Positions 1 to 9,041 of a DNA stretch of 64,000 nucleotides are shown here, piece by piece. Below the pieces are notes generated by a model. The model was not told where the DNA came from and did no database searches. It saw nothing but the letters and a program-made list of their open reading frames with translations. How positions within the stretch are numbered: the first letter of the stretch is position 1; each line of letters opens with the position of its first letter. The translations under genes and the position numbers were made by a program. The DNA is from Globodera rostochiensis. Taxonomy: Eukaryota; Nematoda; Chromadorea; Rhabditida; Heteroderidae. The DNA lies in the NCBI GenBank assembly GCA_018350325.1, contig JAEVLN010000024.1, positions 1 to 64,000 of the forward strand, read 5' to 3'.

Positions 1-167
1 ATTTATGAGTAAAATTATATTTGTAGACGAGTTTTTGTCTTTAATTTTTGCACCTATTAGATTATTTTTTAATTTTACTTTTATTTTCAATTTACATAAG
101 TATTTTAACAGTGATAATTCTTAATTTATTTCAACTCTAATTTTATTTTTAAATAAATGTTGTCTAG

Positions 168-246
168 AATCCGAGAAACTCTTTATTCACTGCGTCAGAA
201 AAAGCAGATCACGATGCGGCTTCACTAGCAATGAAAAGACGTTATA
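168..246 (+). CDS. candidate internal exon, unknown gene
   Basis: A 79-bp island of balanced base composition follows a TGTTGTCTAG acceptor and ends at A|GTAAAA. One frame (phase 0 in, 1 out) is open for 26 codons and reads NPRNSLFTASEKADHDAAS, then LAMKRRY. I do not recognise the protein. The opposite strand is also partly open, so strand is inferred from the splice-like borders. No neighbouring exon could be joined with confidence. Confidence 0.3.
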
Positions 247-265
247 GTAAAAATAAATTTTATTG

Positions 266-523
266 TTAGATGGGAAAGTTTTCCGATTGCGAGCAGCGAT
301 CATAATTGTTTTTTTTATAAAAAAATTTATTTTCTTTTTTTATATATAAATAGGGAGAGACATAATGCAATTTTTTTGCCTGACAATTTGGCAGCAGCAA
401 TTTTACATGCCCCAAACATCTTTTGATTATTTCATCAGATTCACGTTTGGGGGACTGGTTGGAACAATAGAAGTTTTTTACATAGAATAGTCGTAAATAT
501 CGTTTACATTTAGTTTTGTTCAT
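266..523 (-). CDS. hypothetical 85-aa ORF or exon
   Basis: An ATG-initiated reading frame of 85 codons on the minus strand, lysine- and cysteine-rich, with no recognised domain. It contains a segment that also looks like a short exon: an acceptor CCAACCAG at 455-462, then SPKRESDEIIKRCLGH (454 down to 407, exactly 16 codons), then a GTAAAA donor. Either the whole frame is coding or only this central exon is. An open frame this long is uncommon in such AT-rich DNA, but chance cannot be excluded. Confidence 0.35.
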   Translation of the reverse strand: MNKTKCKRYLRLFYVKNFYCSNQSPKRESDEIIKRCLGHVKLLLPNCQAKKLHYVSPYLYIKKENKFFYKKNNYDRCSQSENFPI

Positions 524-759
524 TAATTAGTTTATTCACCGATGGGATCATTTAATTATTGTAGATACAAATATTAAGTTTGATATGTTCTTTAATTCCA
601 TAGATTTTTTAATTTTTTGATAAATATCACAATTTTATAAACTAAGCTTCTTGAATACCAAAGAGTGTATTTGCAAACTAAAAATTAAATAAAGTTGTGC
701 ATAAAAAGCATTTTTGGAGGAATTGCATTCTTTACAAATTAACATTATGTGGAAGGAGG

Positions 760-1130
760 GACTCTAATGAATATGGAATGACGTCGTTTGTTGGTGGTCG
801 TGTTCAGCAAACCTGCACACTTTTTCATTGGCAATCGATGGCATTGATTTGTGTGCCAATGGGAAAGAGGAGAGATGGCGCTTCAAATTCGTTCTCCCCC
901 CCCCAATAAAAAATGATTACTCGGAATTTCTATCTTATATGTTCTTCGCTCAGAAATGGTATATCAATTTGCAAAACACTAGGGGGGACCCTTTTGGTCT
1001 AAATTTGTGGAAAGGCGGCCAGTTTCGCAGAGTATCTTTATTTTGCCGCGTAGTACAAAATTATTTCTATTTGACCACTGCGAGTGTGATTTTGATGAGC
1101 TTTTGGGTAATTTATTAAATCAAAATTGCT
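760..1130 (+). pseudogene. degenerate coding-like island with frame change
   Basis: About 370 bp of mixed composition in an AT-rich background. Frame 828-1118 gives a 96-codon product with an acidic-aromatic stretch (NGKEERWRFKFVLPPP). From about 1007 a second frame takes over the protein-like character (RSTKLFLFDHCECDFDELLG). The switch, and the runs of C at 895 and G near 982, suggest a frameshifted gene copy. Family not recognised. An unrecognised intron could also explain the change of frame. Confidence 0.3.
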
Positions 1131-1209
1131 TTTTGAATGTTTGTAGAATGGATCCGAACTTGAAATTGAAGAATTTCTTTTATGTTTTATTTATTTTTAC
1201 ATTTACTTG

Positions 1210-2596
1210 ACTGATTTTTCGTTTTTTAATTAAACTTTAAATTTTTGAATTTTTACAATTGCCAATTTTCAGTTCAAATTAAATTATTAGTTAGGTATTT
1301 TTTATATTTATATTTGAATTAGGATTTGTTTAAATTGAAACTTAAAGACTTACTTTTTGTTTTTAAAAACTTAACATTCTGGGTGCCATCATTTACAACA
1401 ACAAAAAAGCGTTAATGGTTGTGGACAGTTAGTGAAATGATCTAACGTTTTCAGTTTTGGATTCGTCCTACTCCAAAACGAAACTTAGGTAAAATCTAAT
1501 TGAAATAACACAATTTTTTGTCATATTTAAAGAAAATGGTAATTATTTGCTAAAACAATGAAAAAACACGGTATCACTAAATTGCATGGGGTATGAAAAA
1601 ATGGTGTGTGTTAAGTTATTATTCACCATATTTGAATCTGACTGGATTTCGATTGCGTAAATTTGAGTTAGAGTTTTATTTTAAAAAACCGGAATATCCA
1701 AAATTTCAAATTGCTAAATTGGACATTCCTGCATACCAAATTTCCTCCTTATTTACAGACTTTTTTGCTTCCTGCTACAAATTATAATATTTATACTTGC
1801 TATTTTTTCAATTTTGATGTCCGAATAATCTTTATATAATATTTTTATCATTTCATGTTTATTTTTGTACTTTGTATATATGAAATCGTTAAAAAACGTT
1901 AAATCTTCAATGGCTTATTTGTAGCAATTTTGTTGTTAAAAGATATTTTATATTTCTTTTGGCTCACGTACAATAGACAATATTAGGTATTAAATAGTGT
2001 TCGTAGTGCAAAAAATTAAAGTAATAAGTATACTTAAATATTAAAAAATGTTTACTAAGCGGTCATTTTAAATTTTGTAATTTCTGTTTTACAATAATTG
2101 CTTTCCACGCCATCTGTCGACATTCACAACTTGTGGTTTATTCAAGTTCTTGTTTTTAAATATAACAAAAATTCAAATTTTTTATATAACATTTATAATA
2201 ACTTTTACGTAACCTTTATGTTTTGACGGAGTGTTCCTTCGTGGCATTTTCACATTGATTTAACAGCAATACATATCGTTTACTATAACGTGCAAATAAA
2301 ATTAGTTTCAAATATAATTGGATGTTCCCCGAGTCATTTTTTTGAAGCAGGCAACCTGCGATTGCCGTTTTGGAAGCATCCGTTTCCACAATGAATCATT
2401 ACAACCTAACATAAATTCGTATTCATTATGATTTTAGTATTATAATATGCTTTCAACATGATATGGGACTACATTCGGTAAGGTGCCATACAAACTTTAG
2501 TTTTAAATATTTCGGATTTTTGCATTGTAGTAGGAAAAATCATTCGTCGATATTCTTTCAATTATTTTTATTAAATTGATATTTAAAGGATATATT
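1210..2596. other. AT-rich spacer with one micro-exon-like site
   Basis: No supportable gene. At 1455-1488 a 34-bp stretch sits between a GTTTTCAG acceptor and a G|GTAAAA donor and is open (FWIRPTPKRNL). A 64-codon open frame at 1593-1787 has no recognised domain. The 1140-1210 border resembles 43430-43505. Confidence 0.3.
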
Positions 2597-2716
2597 TTAA
2601 GTGCAACGGGTCTTGTTAATTTTTTTAGGAGCAACAACTTTTTTCTTTTGTTTTTCAATCTGCCCAAGTCCATCAAGACCGTCCTGGATTTTACGCTTTC
2701 GATTTGGTGGCATCAT
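2597..2716 (-). CDS. small basic ORF, 39 aa
   Basis: An ATG-to-TAA frame on the minus strand, starting at a double ATG (2716 and 2713). The product is very basic: it opens with MMPPNRKRKIQDG and continues with a lysine-rich tail (EKQKKK). It could be a complete small protein or the first exon of a longer gene; no clear donor is present. The composition differs from the flanks, which are almost pure A/T. Confidence 0.35.
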   Translation of the reverse strand: MMPPNRKRKIQDGLDGLGQIEKQKKKVVAPKKINKTRCT

Positions 2717-3535
2717 TGTTTTTGAATTGTTTCGTTTTAAATTGTTATTTTAGTTTTATCATAAACGCTCATATTTAGCATTGTAAATATCTTTTTAATT
2801 AGGTTTACAGACAAAAGTATTGCTTTTTGTCTTATTTTCTTAGATTAGTTTTTAATGATTTTGGGGGCAGACTTTTAACAGATTTTAATTATAATATTAG
2901 AACATTGCACATAATCAGTCAGTATTCATTCAGTATGACCGTATTGCGTTCAATGGTTGACGACAAAAAGCACCCATTTCAATAAATCCAGACTCATTAC
3001 CTCCATGAGTCGAGATTATTATTTCGATATTTTTTATAAAATTTAATTTATTCTGAACAACCTTTAAACTAATATTTATTTTACTAAATAAATCTCCATT
3101 TCTGATGAACAGTAATGTTTAGTTTGATTTATAAATATTTTAATTTTCTGTATTGTATGATATAATTTTTGTTATGATATTTGCTATTTTTTACTGTAGG
3201 AGTATTATTTATTGGGTTATTAAATTAGATTTCCGTTAATTGGATATTTGATTTTAGGTCTAAGTTTTTTCGCTTTAAATAAATGCAATTCGTTATTAAA
3301 TTTCAAAATATTAAAGTTTATATGTATTTTAAGCTTTTAGGTTAAAGAAAAATGGTTTTGTATTTTTGCTCAATTTGAATTTGAAAAAGCATGCTTATTA
3401 ATTTATTATAGAATTTGATAAAATGATATTTAAAAACTCTAACACAAAGTTTTTACTCTTTGCAATTTGGTCGTTATTTTTTTGAATGAGTTTCAGAGAA
3501 ACAAATTTTTTATGATTTTACAGGTCCATAATTTT

Positions 3536-3637
3536 TTAAACACTAATTTTGATTACCAATGCGTTTAAGAAATCTTTAAAGTCATAAATATTCACATTAA
3601 TTTGCTTTGCTTGCTGTGCGATTGGTGTTTCAGTCCT
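3536..3637 (-). CDS. duplicated exon-like island, copy A
   Basis: A minus-strand frame open for 33 codons to a TAA, reading RTETPIAQQAKQINVNIYDF and then DFLNALVIKISV. A second copy lies near 9470-9545 with the same peptide up to NIYDF, but one A is missing, so its frame shifts and stops two codons later. The pair belongs to a larger diverged duplication. One intact and one broken copy is what a gene fragment plus its pseudogene would give, but no splice partner was found. Confidence 0.3.
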   Translation of the reverse strand, partial: RTETPIAQQAKQINVNIYDFKDFLNALVIKISV

Positions 3638-4280
3638 GATATTTAAGTTAATAATTATTTTTCTGCTTAAAGATTTGAAAAATGCATAATGACAAATCAC
3701 ATTTTAAAATTCAAAATATTTTTGCACAACATTTCATTCAATTCTCGTATGCCGCAGTGTTAAATTCTGTGTCGTTTCACTTATACGCAAATAAAATGTT
3801 AATTTGCTGTGTTCATTTATTAGCTAGTAATGTATTATTTATATTTAAATTTAGCACTATTTCAATTAAATTAAATTTTTTGCAAATTTATCAAATATTT
3901 TTAAACACTTGGATATTTTGTTTTTATATTAACAATTTGTTATTTGATACAGAAAACTAATAAATATTTTTAGTAAATTTTACCAGTACTGAAATGGTCA
4001 ATTTTTCAAATTTTGGTAAACTGAAATTTTGGTCCCGGTTTTTCAAAATTCCTTTAAAATCCCACTATAAAAGTCCAGGTTTTTACAAAATGATTCTTTT
4101 TCTTGTTTTTGTCCAATAGTCCCGGTTTTTTTTGTAAAACGTGCGCTATTTTGGGCGCTGTTGCTTTAACAACCACTTATGCGAAAATATTATAACAATG
4201 AAAATAATTTATAATCGCATTGTGGAGCATCAGTTGATCAAAAAAGAAATTTAATATGTATAGGTTTTGAAATGGGGTCT

Positions 4281-4424
4281 CTACCATAAATTTTGGCCTT
4301 TAACGGCAACATCGACTTCACGAATTCCAACGCGCATGCCCAGGAGGACGCTGTATGGTACTGATTCTTTATTCAAAATCGCCGAAAACGGGGATCCCCT
4401 GTACACCTCTAAAGATGTCACTTT
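4281..4424 (-). CDS. candidate exon, unknown gene
   Basis: A 140-bp minus-strand island after a TTTTCACCAG acceptor, open for 47 codons (begins KVTSLEVYRGSPFSAIL, ends EVDVAVKGQNLW). It closes either with an in-frame TAG at 4281-4283 (terminal exon) or one base earlier at a GTAGAG donor (4285 as last exon base). GC content is near 45 percent against very AT-rich flanks. No domain recognised. Confidence 0.4.
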   Translation of the reverse strand, partial: KVTSLEVYRGSPFSAILNKESVPYSVLLGMRVGIREVDVAVKGQNLW

Positions 4425-4955
4425 CTGGTGAAAATTCATTTCTTGGCGATGATAATGCAAATGTTTCTTGTGTTCAAATATTTTTTTAAATTCACCTAAT
4501 ATAGCCTATTGGTCAGTTCCGTTTGACTTTTCACTTTTAGAAACCGATGGTTCGGATCCGTGTTATGTATTTTGTTCATTTTTTATTTTTCTGCTGTCTG
4601 AAAAGTTGGAGAAAATTTTAATCGATTTCTCCTTTGAGTTTTTGCTTCACTTTTCTTAACAAAGACTTTTTTCCTGGCGGCGCCTGTCGGCACCGTCGGG
4701 CTTTCCTTCCTTTGTAAGAAAAGTAAAATCGATTTTTTGGGGTGCATTTTTAGACAAAAAACAAGTCTTTTTTAGGGGTGCACTTAGTTTGAAAAAATTT
4801 CAATTTTTAAAAAAAAGTTCCCCAAATTTGCATTTTTTTAAATACATCCCGATTTCCATTCCCCGTACGGTGATCCCCGGTTTGTCCGTCCCCGGTTAGG
4901 TTGAAGAATTTATTTATTCACAATATAAATTGAGTAAAGAATAGGCAAAATGTTA

Positions 4956-5027
4956 GCCCCGGGTGGGACTCGAACCCACGTCCTCCACCCAATCCGTGGG
5001 CAGCTCTTCCGACTGAGCTACCGGGGC
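4956..5027 (-). tRNA. tRNA-like sequence with broken anticodon arm (pseudo-tRNA), copy 1
   Basis: On the minus strand 72 nt fold as a 7-bp acceptor stem (GCCCCGG/CCGGGGC), a 4-bp D stem (GCTC/GAGC) and a 5-bp T stem (GTGGG/CCCAC) with a TTCGAGT loop. Box A (TAGCTCAGTCGG) and box B (GGTTCGAGTCC) are intact. The 17 nt where the anticodon arm should be (GCCCACGGATTGGGTGG) do not form a proper 5-bp stem and lack T33, so no anticodon can be assigned. Best read as a tRNA pseudogene or SINE head. Confidence 0.65.
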
Positions 5028-5240
5028 GTCCCATTTGCCTTCTTCTTTATGGGTGATCTTTTGCCCCCGCCATAGGCGTTTTAACCGTTCGCTTCCAACC
5101 AGCGGAACACTCAAATCCTTACAGCTTCATCCTCAACGGGACCGGTCCCTCGGTCCATCGATCGATCTCACATCGATCGCTTCGCTGGCGACGGTTGGGC
5201 AACCATCCGGTGCTACCAGTAAAGAATAGGCAAAATGTTA

Positions 5241-5312
5241 GCCCCGGGTGGGACTCGAACCCACGTCCTCCACCCAATCCGTGGGCAGCTCTTCCAACTG
5301 AGCTACCGGGGC
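5241..5312 (-). tRNA. tRNA-like sequence with broken anticodon arm (pseudo-tRNA), copy 2
   Basis: Same as the copy 285 bp away, with a single change in the D loop (AGTTGG for AGTCGG). Acceptor, D and T arms are perfect and the anticodon arm is equally disordered. The shared defect shows that the loss of the anticodon stem predates the tandem duplication. Confidence 0.65.
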
Positions 5313-5529
5313 GTCCCATTTGCCTTCTTCTTTATGGGTGATCTTTTGCCCCCGCCATAGGTTTAACCGTTCGCTTCCAACCAGCGGAACACTCAAATCC
5401 TTACAATTGTAAGAAAAAGGCTAAAGAAAAATATAAAGTTTAAAGGTAATCAATTAACATATAAAGAAAAACGCAAAAATTGTGAGATATTAAAGTATTT
5501 ATTTTAAAATTTGGAATGTTGTCATTTTC

Positions 5530-5825
5530 AGCTTCCCCAATACTTTTGCCTGAATTCCTAGTTCAGTACCTGTTATAAGTAATTATGTCATTGTTTTCAT
5601 TTTTAGTAATTTCACTCCAGACCACTTCTTAAATTGCTGTACTTAACATGCTTATAGCCGTTAAATCCCGCGGAATATTTGCGAAATTTTTGCTGTATAC
5701 AATTAGAATTTGAATGAGTTAATAGGTACGAAATGTAAAAAATTATCAATTTTCGTAAGAGTAGACAACGAGTTTTTGATTTGATTTTCAGTAATGAAGA
5801 TGATCGTTTTTAAATTATTCATCTG
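5530..5825. other. region downstream of the minus-strand receptor, with exon-like islands
   Basis: Between the pseudo-tRNA tandem and the receptor stop codon there is no firm gene. Minus-strand 5616-5697 follows a TATACAG acceptor and is open to a stop (QKFRKYSAGFNGYKHVK, then YSNLRSGLE). Around 5530-5580 both strands show splice-like borders. These may be an unrelated terminal exon or chance. Confidence 0.25.
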
Positions 5826-7528
5826 TCAGGGATTTGATCGTAAAATTATTGGACGGATAATTGTGACTTGGGTTGTTTGATGCCAAAATTGTGTGCGAAA
5901 AGCGTTGCGATATTGGGCACTAAAAATAGACATAAATTAATTTAGATCCAATATTACTTTTTATATTTGGCAATTAATTTTACTTGCAAAAGTAGAGAAC
6001 CGGAGCACTGCTTCCGTATGCCATCGATTGCAAAGCAAGACTTATTGGAAAAACAAAATATTCAATTGTAAATGTGTCCAAATTGATTAAGGGCGATATG
6101 ACACGTGCAAAGAAAATATTCTTAAAAAAGAGTGCATTTGAAAATAATTCTGAATTGGGCAATCCTGCAGAATGGGGATCCCTAATTCATACTTTGTTAT
6201 TTGAGCTAAAAAGCTATTTGTGAAACCGGGCGAAATGGAGGTCAGATTCGGATTCTACGTCCCGGAACAGCACTAAAACTATTTTCTAACGACTTTATAA
6301 AAAATTTTCATTTTTTGAAAAAAATTTGGGATCCCCATTCTGTAGGATTGCTCTGAATGAAATTATTTGTTAGCCAAACCAATATGTAGCATATCAGACC
6401 AATCGACATCAGAATACTCAGCGAAATTGTTAACTTTTTCACTTGTTCCGGGACTAAATGAAAAGATAAAAAATATTGTTGAACAAAAATATAAACTCGT
6501 TGATTTTTGGCGCCAAATGATCAACAAAATCAGTGTGTAACATAAAAATTCGCCACAATAAAGAACTAAGGCGCTATTATTAGTGAAAGATTGATTTTCG
6601 GGTTGTTGGTTGGGGTCGCCAAGTGTGCACATCACCGGCCTAAAGATTATTTTTAAAATGAATTTTTGCAAAAATGCTAACTTTTCCCAATGCGCGGAGC
6701 TTCCAATATAGGCGCTGAGCCCATTTAATAACGTTTTAATCAAACAAATGCCAATGAAAACTTTAAAAGTGACGTATTTTCCATTCGCTTTATACCTTAA
6801 AAGAATAAATTAATACCTAAATGTACTTTTAAATAAATTCTCAGTATGAATAAAAAAACTAAATATAAAAATTTTAAGCTTTATCACCAGAATGGAAAGA
6901 TAACTCCGATCAGACGGTCGAGTCCAATGCATAGCTGAAGCATCAAAGCAATTCCTGTGCCAATTAAGGGAACAAATTGTATATAATAGCACGTCCGCAG
7001 TGTGATGTAATTGATTCCAAACGCAAAAATGACGAATTTGACGCAACTTCCAAAAAGGAGGAATGAGGCAAAAAATGCATAAAAAGCGACCAGAATCATG
7101 CAAGGCGAATGGAGTGATCTGATCGGATAAGTGTTAGCCGTTTTCTTACAAAGTTTGATCTAGATACGACTACCAAATTTCAAAATTTGGCATTTCGTTT
7201 TTATTTTGTGGCATTTGGAGATTAATGGGTACCGGGGAAGTCCCAAAAAACCGACACCCTTTAGTAACAACAAATTTTAATAGAATGAAATGAGGCTATT
7301 TTAGTTTAGGGCTTAAATTCGAATATTTTTTACTTTTTTTTGATGGTCACATAGACGAGACACGAGTTTAGTCCAATTCCGACACAACAAATCATGGCAT
7401 TAATTCCGGTTGTAACAATTTCTCTTGGCACAAAGCCTTTGTTCATGAAAAGATCGTAAAGCTTAAAAAATAGAAAATTCAATTAATTAAATAAATAATT
7501 TTACCGGATCAACGGATGATGATGCCAT
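5826..7528 (-). CDS. 7TM chemoreceptor, nematode Srsx type
   Basis: Seven-transmembrane G-protein-coupled receptor of the nematode chemosensory (Srsx, rhodopsin-like) class, expected in the membrane of sensory neurons. Exons on the minus strand: 7505-7528, 7334-7461, 6888-7118, 6497-6795, 6380-6453, 5984-6120, 5826-5919. Lengths sum to 987 bp, giving 328 aa with every splice phase consistent. TM1 ends LVYVTIKK; the TM3 end reads GLDRLIGVIFP (DRY-like); TM6 starts QVKKLTISLSILM; TM7 ends SSAPVLYFC and is followed by QYRNAFRTQFW, the usual Srsx C-terminal signature. ATG at 7528 precedes a short polar N-terminus (MASSSVDP). Intron 5 (6121-6379) is absent from both paralogues here and holds a TIR element. 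No stop or frameshift, so it appears functional. Ligand unknown. Confidence 0.92.
6159..6351. mobile_element. MITE-like element with 24-bp terminal inverted repeats
   Basis: Ends are GCAATCCTGCAGAATGGGG (6159 onward, 24 bp to 6182) and its reverse complement at 6328-6351 with a single mismatch. TCTGAAT stands at 6149-6155 and again at 6352-6358, a possible target duplication, although it leaves 3 unmatched bases on the left. The 145-bp interior has no coding capacity. It lies wholly inside intron 5 of the minus-strand receptor. Confidence 0.75.
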
Positions 7529-8133
7529 TGTAATTATTTGAATATTTTAGATTGTTGTTCGCTTAAATTTATTTTATTTGCTTAAAATGTCTTTGCCATT
7601 TTTCATTTGTAAAAGGATGAAAAAATCCAAAGTTCTGTTTGCTAGTTTATTTCAAAAATTTACTGTTTTATTTTTGTTAGTTAGTCTCAGGTTTTTTAAC
7701 CGGGAGTTAAATAGTTTTTCCGTATAACTCCCAATTATTTAATTCAAATTCCGGTTCTTCTTAAAATATGAACCCGCTCAATTCAGGAAAAATTAATGTG
7801 AACAAAGAGAAATTTTCATCTAAAAATTTTGAAAACGAAATGCTTGATGAGGAAATACTTTCGTCAAGAACCGTCACAACTTTTTAACAGGATAATTCGC
7901 GCGTGAAAATTTAATAATGAACAAAAGCTAATCATTAAAAATATTATTCTAAATTTTCGTAATAATTAGTTTTGTTTATTGCGAATTAAAGATATTTAAA
8001 TAGTATCTCAAATTCATTATTGCATAGAATTTTTTCGCTTTAAATAAATGCAATTCGTTATTAAATTTCAAAATATTGAAGTGACTTGTTTTTCATTTTT
8101 TTAATATGTATTTTAAGTGTTTTTCTTGACTAC
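7529..8133. other. AT-rich spacer upstream of receptor
   Basis: Putative 5' region of the minus-strand receptor. No recognisable promoter element. 8031-8080 begins a block also seen near 3267 (TTTAAATAAATGCAATTCG). Confidence 0.5.
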
Positions 8134-8250
8134 CTGCCATTGTTGCCAAATAGCTTTTTTGTTGGTATTTGTTAATTTTATGAACTTGAAGTTCAAAAGA
8201 CTTGGTGCCATCAGCTTCGAAACTCCAGACTGGCACCCCAATCTTTGACA
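8134..8250 (-). CDS. candidate exon, unknown gene
   Basis: A 117-bp minus-strand island, preceded by TTTGCTAG and ending G|GTAGTC, open in phase 2-in, 1-out. It reads SKIGVPVWSFEADGTKSFEL and then QVHKINKYQQKSYLATMA. It is absent from the otherwise duplicated block at 3.2-3.7 kb. One plus-strand frame is also open, so strand rests on the splice sites. Domain not recognised. Confidence 0.4.
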
Positions 8251-8488
8251 CTAGCAAAGTAACATTTCATTATTTATCGTTGATTTGCATAAATATTTTA
8301 TCTTGGTGTCGCAGATTAGCATGCTTTTATTATACAAACGCTCGTTTTTACTAAATTACTGATTATTATGCGTTAATTTGAAAAAACAAAAATCAAAATT
8401 TTAAATACAAGTTTATTGGTAATAATTTTGAGAAAATCGCGCCGTGCACGTCTTTTGCGCTTTCAGACATTGGCTCATCTTCGTTAAA

Positions 8489-8569
8489 TTAAAAAAATTT
8501 TAAATTAATAAATTTTTCTCTGGCAGCGCGAGAACGAACATCAATGATCACGCAAACAGACATAACTTG
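8489..8569 (-). CDS. candidate terminal exon, unknown gene
   Basis: Begins after a CTACTATTTAG acceptor and runs open to TAA (8489-8491), reading QVMSVCVIIDVRSRAAREKF. A further open island on the same strand lies just below (about 8420-8477, after AACGAAG; EPMSESAKDVHGAIFSKLL). Together with 8134-8250 and 8981-9041 these may be parts of one minus-strand gene, but phases could not all be reconciled. Confidence 0.3.
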   Translation of the reverse strand, partial: QVMSVCVIIDVRSRAAREKFINLKFF

Positions 8570-8980
8570 CTAAATAGTAGGTTTTTCGTCGCAATTTATA
8601 TTTTGTATTGGTCCGTCAGTTTCCAAATGTTTTTAATTCGTGCAAAGCTTTCTCTAAATAATTTTAAAAATAGTAAAATATTTTTATGTATTTATTATTT
8701 CTTAATTTGAATTATTTTTCCATGGCCGTAAACGATCATAGTAGTTATATTATTGTTTTGCATTTTTTTTATGTTCAGTTCAGATTTTCTGCAAAGTTTG
8801 TCAGCCTTTTTGTATATTAAGTAAAATAGAATTTTTATTTTGTTGCAAATTTTTTCGTGTGATAACGATTTTTTTGAAGATTTTTGTTTTGCTTCACCTT
8901 TTGGCTTTTTGATGTTTCTTATACAATAATAGGCGAAGGCAACATTTTTTTAGAGGCATTTTACTTTATCATTCTTTTAC

Positions 8981-9041
8981 CTGTACGTGTGATGTATTAT
9001 TTTCATCGTTCGTGTGCGGTTCAGCTTCATCTTTCGGGTTG
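8981..9041 (-). CDS. candidate exon, unknown gene
   Basis: A 61-bp minus-strand segment after ATATTAAAAG, ending CAG|GTAAAAG, reading NPKDEAEPHTNDENNTSHVQ. Very polar and acidic. A long lysine-rich open frame without an ATG follows downstream (about 8940-8690), which could be the next exon or merely an A-rich frame. Confidence 0.35.

Larger units (their letters stand above)
4936..5409 (-). repeat. tandem duplication of a tRNA-derived unit (285 bp)
   Basis: Two head-to-tail copies: 4936-5220, then 5221 to about 5409 (truncated). They are nearly identical apart from a D-loop substitution and a small indel near 5080/5362. Each carries a tRNA-like sequence on the minus strand followed by a non-tRNA body. 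The arrangement fits a tRNA-derived SINE or a duplicated tRNA pseudogene locus. Confidence 0.7.

Noticed and set aside
5119..5319. 66-codon minus frame with GSSVGRA..GGGRGFESH
   Set aside because: This peptide is the well-known translation artefact of a tRNA sequence; the DNA is the pseudo-tRNA repeat.
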